DNA from: Rhopalosiphum padi | Taxonomy: Eukaryota > Arthropoda > Insecta > Hemiptera > Aphididae | Direction: 5' to 3' | Assembly (NCBI RefSeq): GCF_020882245.1 | Contig: NC_083599.1 | Span: forward strand, 75,623,745 to 75,687,744 | Length of the DNA: 64,000 bases | Shown here: positions 59,121-64,000 of the stretch, piece by piece | Numbering within the stretch: the stretch's first letter is position 1 | How the letters are laid out: each line of letters starts with the position of its first letter | Program-made: the position numbers and the translations under genes | The notes under the pieces: model-generated | Databases searched by the model: none | Told to the model about the DNA's origin: nothing | What the model saw: the letters and a program-made list of their open reading frames with translations, nothing else

Positions 59121-61239
59121 CAATAAATTTATATTAAGACATATTCTACATAATACTGTTATTTTTAAATTGTTACAATAAATTATCTTGTTTTATATTT
59201 AAATACAAAGAACAAAATGAAAAATGGTATAAAATAAGTTGTTTTGTATGGTTCCTGCAGTTTAATTTTAAATAATATATTTTGAGTAATGTAAAATGTA
59301 TTTTTAGATGTGTTAAAATTGTCATTAGATAAAGTTATGATTATAAAGTTAATAATTGATTTTCAGGTTGTAAATATTTTTGATTTTAAAGACTTAAAAC
59401 ACTGCGAAAAACACTACCTCTCCCAAAAATTAGGTTTCTTAATCATTTAAATACTGAACACTACAGAACCGTATATTAGCACATGATGGGTAATAAAGAA
59501 CTGTGCCTAGGGCCTACGATAGTGTTAATCCGGGTCTGGTCTTTGCATGGTATTTAAATGATTCTGCTTGTTTTTGCCAACAGTTGAATCCTTTATTTAA
59601 AAATGTTCGTTCAAATTGTGGTTCATTAGTAGATGTAAAATGTCTACAAACAAAACAATACACCTGGTCTTTTACAATTGAATATTCAATCCAATTGAAA
59701 TGTTTGTACAATTTTGAATTGAACGCTCTTTTATTTTTATTTTTTGGAAAACTTGCAAGTAATGGTTGTTTTGGACTATCATACTTAGAAATTGATAAAT
59801 CATAAACCTAAAAATATATGGTTTGAATGTCAAGTTGTGATAAAAAAATAAAAAACTCACCTTTGGTTTAAAATCCTTAGATTCAGTGTCACATTTTGTT
59901 GATTTAACAATAGTCTCATTTATTTCTTCCTTTTCAAAAAACTTGCCTTCTTCATTGTTCAAATAATTACTAATATGTGTGGCAGGACTCTTCATAGATT
60001 CTGCGAAATTATCAGATTCCTAAATAATATTATAAAGAATCAAGAATGTACCTATTACTTTAATACTATACAATACATTAATACCATATAATTCTGTGTT
60101 AATTCAAAAATTATAAATAAAGCTAAGGTATGTATAAAAACAAAATAGATAGGTATATTAAATGAGAAATTTGAAAGTTAAATAAACTATAACTAAGGGC
60201 ACTGGAAAATGTATCTTGATAGTTATAAGTATATGATAGACGTTAGTATAGATTAGGTTCTTTTAAGTCACAGTTCATAAACTGTCACACATACTGCGGG
60301 CATATGAACACATTAAATTTATGAATGCATTTTAGTCATACTTACAAAATTATCTGGTTTCTGCTTTTCAGATATTGTAGAAAACATACTTAATAAACTA
60401 TGACAGTTTGAACCAGCTGTTAATAAAAGCTTTTTATTTTTTTCTCTTAATCGAGCTGCACCTCCTTTTCTTTTTTTTTCGTTCATAATAGAAAATACTT
60501 AATACACTCGTAAAATTAAAAAAAAAACTTTTAATAATTAATAATAATCTATTAGTTGAATAAATATTTATAAAAACAAAAATATAACACTAATATATTA
60601 ATAAAAACTGAAACCACTAAACAGACTAAAATACTGACATTTAGCGGTTGTCGGGTTGTATATTATTAAATATTAAGCAAATATTATTATTATTTTTATT
60701 ATATATTATATTACGATCAATCGTACTCGATGTACTTACATTGGTAGTAAACTGGTAACTGGAAGGAAATAATAATAAATAACATTGTGACAAGGTTAAA
60801 AATGTAAACAAATAATATTCTATGGTTGCTATTTTTAGACAATTTTTTCCCTTTTGATGGGAATTATAAATTATGTTGTTTTTTTATTATAACGTGTAGG
60901 GAGATACCGGAGTGTGATAAGAAATCTGTACCAGCATATATCCACAGACATATTATATTATTTATATTATATTATTATTATTTTATATTATGTCTATGAT
61001 ACAAGTGATTTAACCACACTAGTACACTACTGATTATTTTTGGAAATAAAACACATTAGTACCTATAGTAATTTTTTTTTTTTTTAAATACTGAAAAAAT
61101 ATAAAATATATATAATTTATGAATATTATAACACTTAGGTATATCGGCGCTTATATTTATTGCTGGCAGGCCAAAGAAGGCGTTTTTCAAAAATGTTGGT
61201 GCAAATGTACACCCTGCACCCCCCCAAATGACGCCCCTG

Positions 61240-62499
61240 GTTTATATGATTTTAAATTAAACAAAAAATTAATAGCGTGTTTAATAGAAGTCCAGTACAT
61301 ATCTGCTTTGATTCTGTATAATGAAACAGTCTGTATTTTTTCTTCACATGAAAACAATATATATTTTTAAGAAAAAATGTTAACAGATGTAGGTATTGTA
61401 CACGCTTTTATAGTTATTCTGTATAGACGCCAATGGACATATTATTACAATTTATATAACAATAATAAGTAGGCGGGTGTCTTCTAATGTATTTTTTCGG
61501 TCAAAAATAATCAATAATGGACTTAATATAATACAATACGTACGAATGTGGTATCTTTTAAATCGCATGCCCTTATATGGTGAAAAAGAAAATGTACATT
61601 CGATTATATTATAAAGAGCGGAAATGCCTTCGTTTATTATACATAAAGTGTGGTTCGATGGGTACCCATATTGTAACAATTGTGGAATTATAATGCACCG
61701 CTCAGTCAGGGGTGATATATTTCGGGTAGGCATTCTTTTCTCACCAAAGGCGACCGCCGATCTCTACTGCGCATTTAAACTTTTGTGTATTATGTTTTGA
61801 TGTAAAGAATACAGGTGCCCGCTGTTATAGGAATCCCGCGCACAATGATTGTGGTGTGGGGCGGTGTTTGTCACAGTCGGCCCCGTGCGTGTTTGTTCAA
61901 AATAAAAATAAATTTTTACGCTTATAATATACATACATATATACAACACTAATAATATCATATACGACGCAGTTTTTCGATTGAATTTCGAATTCCTATA
62001 TTTTATAATTTTATATTTTATCTTATACCCGCGAGTACTTGTGTATCTGACATCTAAAGCATATAATTATTAAAATTAGTGACAAGATGATGCGATTCAA
62101 GCTAGGTATTAAACGTTATCGATAGTTTTTATTTCTTCATGTACGAAATATGTACCTATTATAATTACTTAACATTAAGATTTAGGAAAAAAACACTAAA
62201 AATATTTAGTATCAAAAAAGATGAAAACAGAAATATCATTAAAAAATATTTATAACAATTATTTAGCAAGCCATAATTAATAAAAAAACTACGGGTGACG
62301 TCATAATTTCGTTGCCTCCATATACTAAGTATACAATACACTTTATTACGTGAATATTACAATTCTCAGTTATAACTAAACTAAAAAATTTATTGGTTTA
62401 GACCTATTTAACAATTTAAGGTTTGCAATATTACAATATCTTATTCATTGTTTTTGCGCTGTGCGCAAGAAGCGCAAATCAAAATATTTTAACAATTAT
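61240..62499 (-). repeat. R repeat, copy R4 (host of hAT-A)
   Basis: After the target copy GTTTATAT, this continues R on the minus strand as in R1 (4350 down to 2980). It includes the 93-codon ORF (61452-61733, one Leu to Ser change). It ends near 62499 by joining an LTR fragment across AAAATAAT-like overlap. Confidence 0.8.
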
Positions 62500-62695
62500 T
62501 ATTTTATTATAAGAATATTTTAACAACACAGTATTATACGAATCGGCTACTTATTCACGACTAACTCTTGGTTATTCTACGTTCTTGTCTTGGCGACGCA
62601 GTCGCTTGCAAAAAGAATACACATATTGCTTACACTACTATATTATTGTATAATATGCTTACTAATCTAAAGTGTGTGTGTGAGGGTTCCTAACA
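62500..62695 (-). repeat. LTR 5' fragment (about 196 bp)
   Basis: On the minus strand TGTTAGGAACCC starts at 62695 and matches the first 196 bp of the 321-bp LTR, then passes into R4. GTAT precedes it (62696-62699). Confidence 0.85.
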
Positions 62696-62948
62696 ATACT
62701 TTACCTCACTGATTTAGCCCAGACTTTACATTCAACATCATTAGCTGGAAATCTAAAAAATTAACAAGTTTCACGGTTGGAAATGTGAGAACACAGCGGT
62801 ACCCAACATTGTACCATTTTAACACTAAGACAACAATTATTTAACATATTTTAATTTGGAATAAATATTATGTAAAATGTGTTTAATTAGTAACTCACAT
62901 TGAAAAATCTTTTCAAAAAGGAAATCTAACACTACAGTTTATTGACTC
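62696..62948 (-). mobile_element. ISL2EU 5' end with THAP exon 1
   Basis: The terminal-repeat-like segment at 62915-62948 pairs with 30799-30832. A splice-donor-like GTGAGT near 62893-62898 suggests a 5' UTR exon. It belongs to the copy at 26686-30832. Confidence 0.7.
62705..62817 (-). pseudogene. THAP domain, first exon of ISL2EU transposase
   Basis: ATG at 62817, then CWVPLCS (the C..C pair of THAP), FFRFPAND and CKVWAKSVR, ending in phase 2 before GTAAAG. One in-frame TAA precedes FFRFP. Exon 2 is at 26785 on the + strand, 36 kb away. Confidence 0.75.
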
Positions 62949-64000
62949 ACTGAAGATCGCCGAAACAGAGCTTTGGGTAAGCAAATGGCTCAAAAAGAAA
63001 AACACAACAAATTATTATATGTATATAAAAGTCATAAAACCATAGACAATGCATAAAACATACTTATTATGTAAAATGGAGGGAAAATAGTACATACTTC
63101 TATGTAAAAATTGCAATAGTAAAAAATATTAATAATACTTAACTGATTTGTGTATAATGCATAGAGTATATTATGGTATAATGTGTGTGCCATAGAAATA
63201 CTAAATACTACACTTTGTTTATATTGACGAAAAAATCGTTTAGCTTCATATTTTTGGTCGGTACATATGTATAAACTTGTAAGGAACATGTTTTTAATAG
63301 TTAGAACTTTAAGAAAAAAATACATATGCACTTAAAACCAATTTTTTTTCAAACATGTTTTTTGACCCATGTATTTCTTATGGAATGAACCGTCGGTCTT
63401 ATCAATAGACAATGTGACGTCACTACTATTTGTGCCTTATACCACGATAATATAATATAATTATCTTTAATAATTGTCGATATAAATAACCAAGCGCGAT
63501 ATGATAACGTCGTAGCAGGCTGTTAGGTTATTTGCCCATTATTTTATTGATTATGTTGCGATTGCACGTACGTGTTATGTAATTAAAGTTTACTATATAT
63601 ATAGGTATTATCAAATACTATAAATGACAATACGGGACAACTAGTGTTAAAAATCGCGACAAAAGTATGCCCCCTGATAAAGCAACTAACGCGCTCTAGG
63701 ATTGTAATTTGTAATATTCTGCTATATAGGTAACAGAAAAATTTGATCAGCTCTAAAACATTAAATACATATTACATAATATTTTTATATTTAACAGTTA
63801 TTATATAATATAATATACAATAAATTTATTTACAAAAAATATTCATATTTCATACAACTATACAAGTTAATTAGGTACTTACCTCGGTACTTACATTATT
63901 ATTCATATTATTATAAATGCATTATTTTTTTTAATTTTTTACTTTTCACTTGTTTAAAAGTTGGTGTATTATTACATTTTTTTATAAAAGAATTGATAGT
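62949..64000. other. AT-rich flank, no gene seen
   Basis: No recognisable coding sequence. The 99-codon ORF (63032-63331, minus) lacks motifs. It contains the second copy of the 29-bp phrase (63612-63640) also found at 26290, and a TGACGTCACT box near 63414. Confidence 0.35.

Larger units (their letters stand above)
55781..59538 (+). mobile_element. hAT-B transposon nested in hAT-A exon
   Basis: Starts CAGGGCCGTATTA and ends with the inverse of CAGACCCGGATTA (10 of 13 match). The 8-bp target GTCTTTGC is repeated at 55773-55780 and 59539-59546. 3758 bp. The 19-bp phrase CTGTGCCTAGGGCCTACGA occurs near both ends (55814-55832 and 59501-59519) in direct, not inverted, orientation. A CA-repeat lies at about 56172-56193. 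Confidence 0.95.
49693..60486 (-). pseudogene. hAT-A transposase (ZMYM1-like), split by two insertions
   Basis: The minus-strand gene starts at ATG 60486 with a basic N-terminus (MNEKKRKGGAARLREKNK). Exons: 60346-60486, 59861-60020, and one from 59807 that holds a TTF-type zinc finger (DLSISKYDSPKQP, then WIEYS and YCFVCRHF). That exon is interrupted by hAT-B within an Ala-Lys-Thr sequence and resumes at 55780. The hAT core follows: ILVDETKD, CYDGASVMSGV, HCYAHRLNL, VETRW. Breaks: a frameshift near 54860 and a TAG at 54587-54589. The last intron holds piggyBac, and the final exon (50204-49693) carries the dimerisation domain. The junction CID-R-FLQQL splices in frame. Inactive. Confidence 0.85.
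49138..61239 (-). mobile_element. hAT-A transposon carrying two nested elements
   Basis: Termini CAGGGGCGTCATTT at 49138 and the inverse at 61239. GTTTATAT flanks both ends (49130-49137 and 61240-61247), a perfect 8-bp target duplication. The empty site is present in R1 and R2. Removing the nested piggyBac (with its TTAA) and hAT-B (with its 8-bp duplication) leaves about 4.3 kb, normal for an autonomous hAT. Inserted in an R repeat. Confidence 0.92.

Noticed and set aside
63032..63331. 99-codon ORF on the minus strand near the window end
   Set aside because: AT-driven composition with many Tyr, Phe and Ile, no domain, no splice or promoter context.

Overview
This window looks like a piece of an insect genome, most likely a sap-feeding hemipteran such as an aphid. 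That is an inference from style, not from a database match: strongly AT-rich DNA, 60-170 bp GT-AG introns, and many hAT, piggyBac, Ginger-like and ISL2EU-like DNA transposons beside an env-bearing Gypsy-type (errantivirus-like) element. There are no bacterial operons, rRNAs, tRNAs or CRISPR arrays. Apart from one captured 5' end of a secreted-protein gene, nearly everything recognisable is transposon-derived.

The dominant structure is a giant imperfect palindrome. Left arm 5509-25149 (+) reappears in reverse at 32442-52094. Mirror coordinates add up to 57591 in the centre and 57603 at the outer edge. A 7.3 kb non-palindromic spacer (25150-32441) separates the arms. Each arm holds, from outside to centre: the 3' part of a piggyBac nested in a hAT (hAT-A), the tail of an unclassified repeat (R), a TATA box plus first exons of a small secreted protein, a second R copy, a Ginger-like transposon, a third diverged R copy (R'), and an LTR element with gag, pol and env. 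The left arm breaks off inside piggyBac at its outer end and at a hAT insertion in env (25150) at its inner end. The right arm continues at both ends, so it looks more like the parental copy.

Outside the arms: 1-2517 is a decayed KIAA1586-like hAT gene; 2955-5508 is a full R copy; 49138-61239 is hAT-A with clean 8-bp target duplications, carrying a piggyBac (50271-54282, in an intron) and a second hAT (hAT-B, 55781-59538, in an exon); 61240-62499 is the rest of the R copy into which hAT-A jumped.

The spacer is a collage: a hAT-D fragment, an LTR copy, most of an ISL2EU-like transposon (transposase on +, YqaJ nuclease on -, converging), the middle of an env gene that is missing from the env of both arms, a displaced R' piece, and an LTR stub. 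The first THAP exon of the ISL2EU transposase lies 36 kb away at 62705-62817 on the other strand. Its splice phase fits the exon at 26785, and both halves touch an LTR through the same 4-bp GTAT. This suggests one ISL2EU copy, hit by the LTR element and then torn apart by an inversion or complex rearrangement (or by misassembly).

Almost every coding region is broken. The exceptions are the left-arm Ginger-like transposase (four exons that join in frame to 542 codons), the gag ORF in both arms, and the left-arm signal-peptide exon. Many differences between the arms are one-base homopolymer indels, but there are also point changes and a 5-bp indel.
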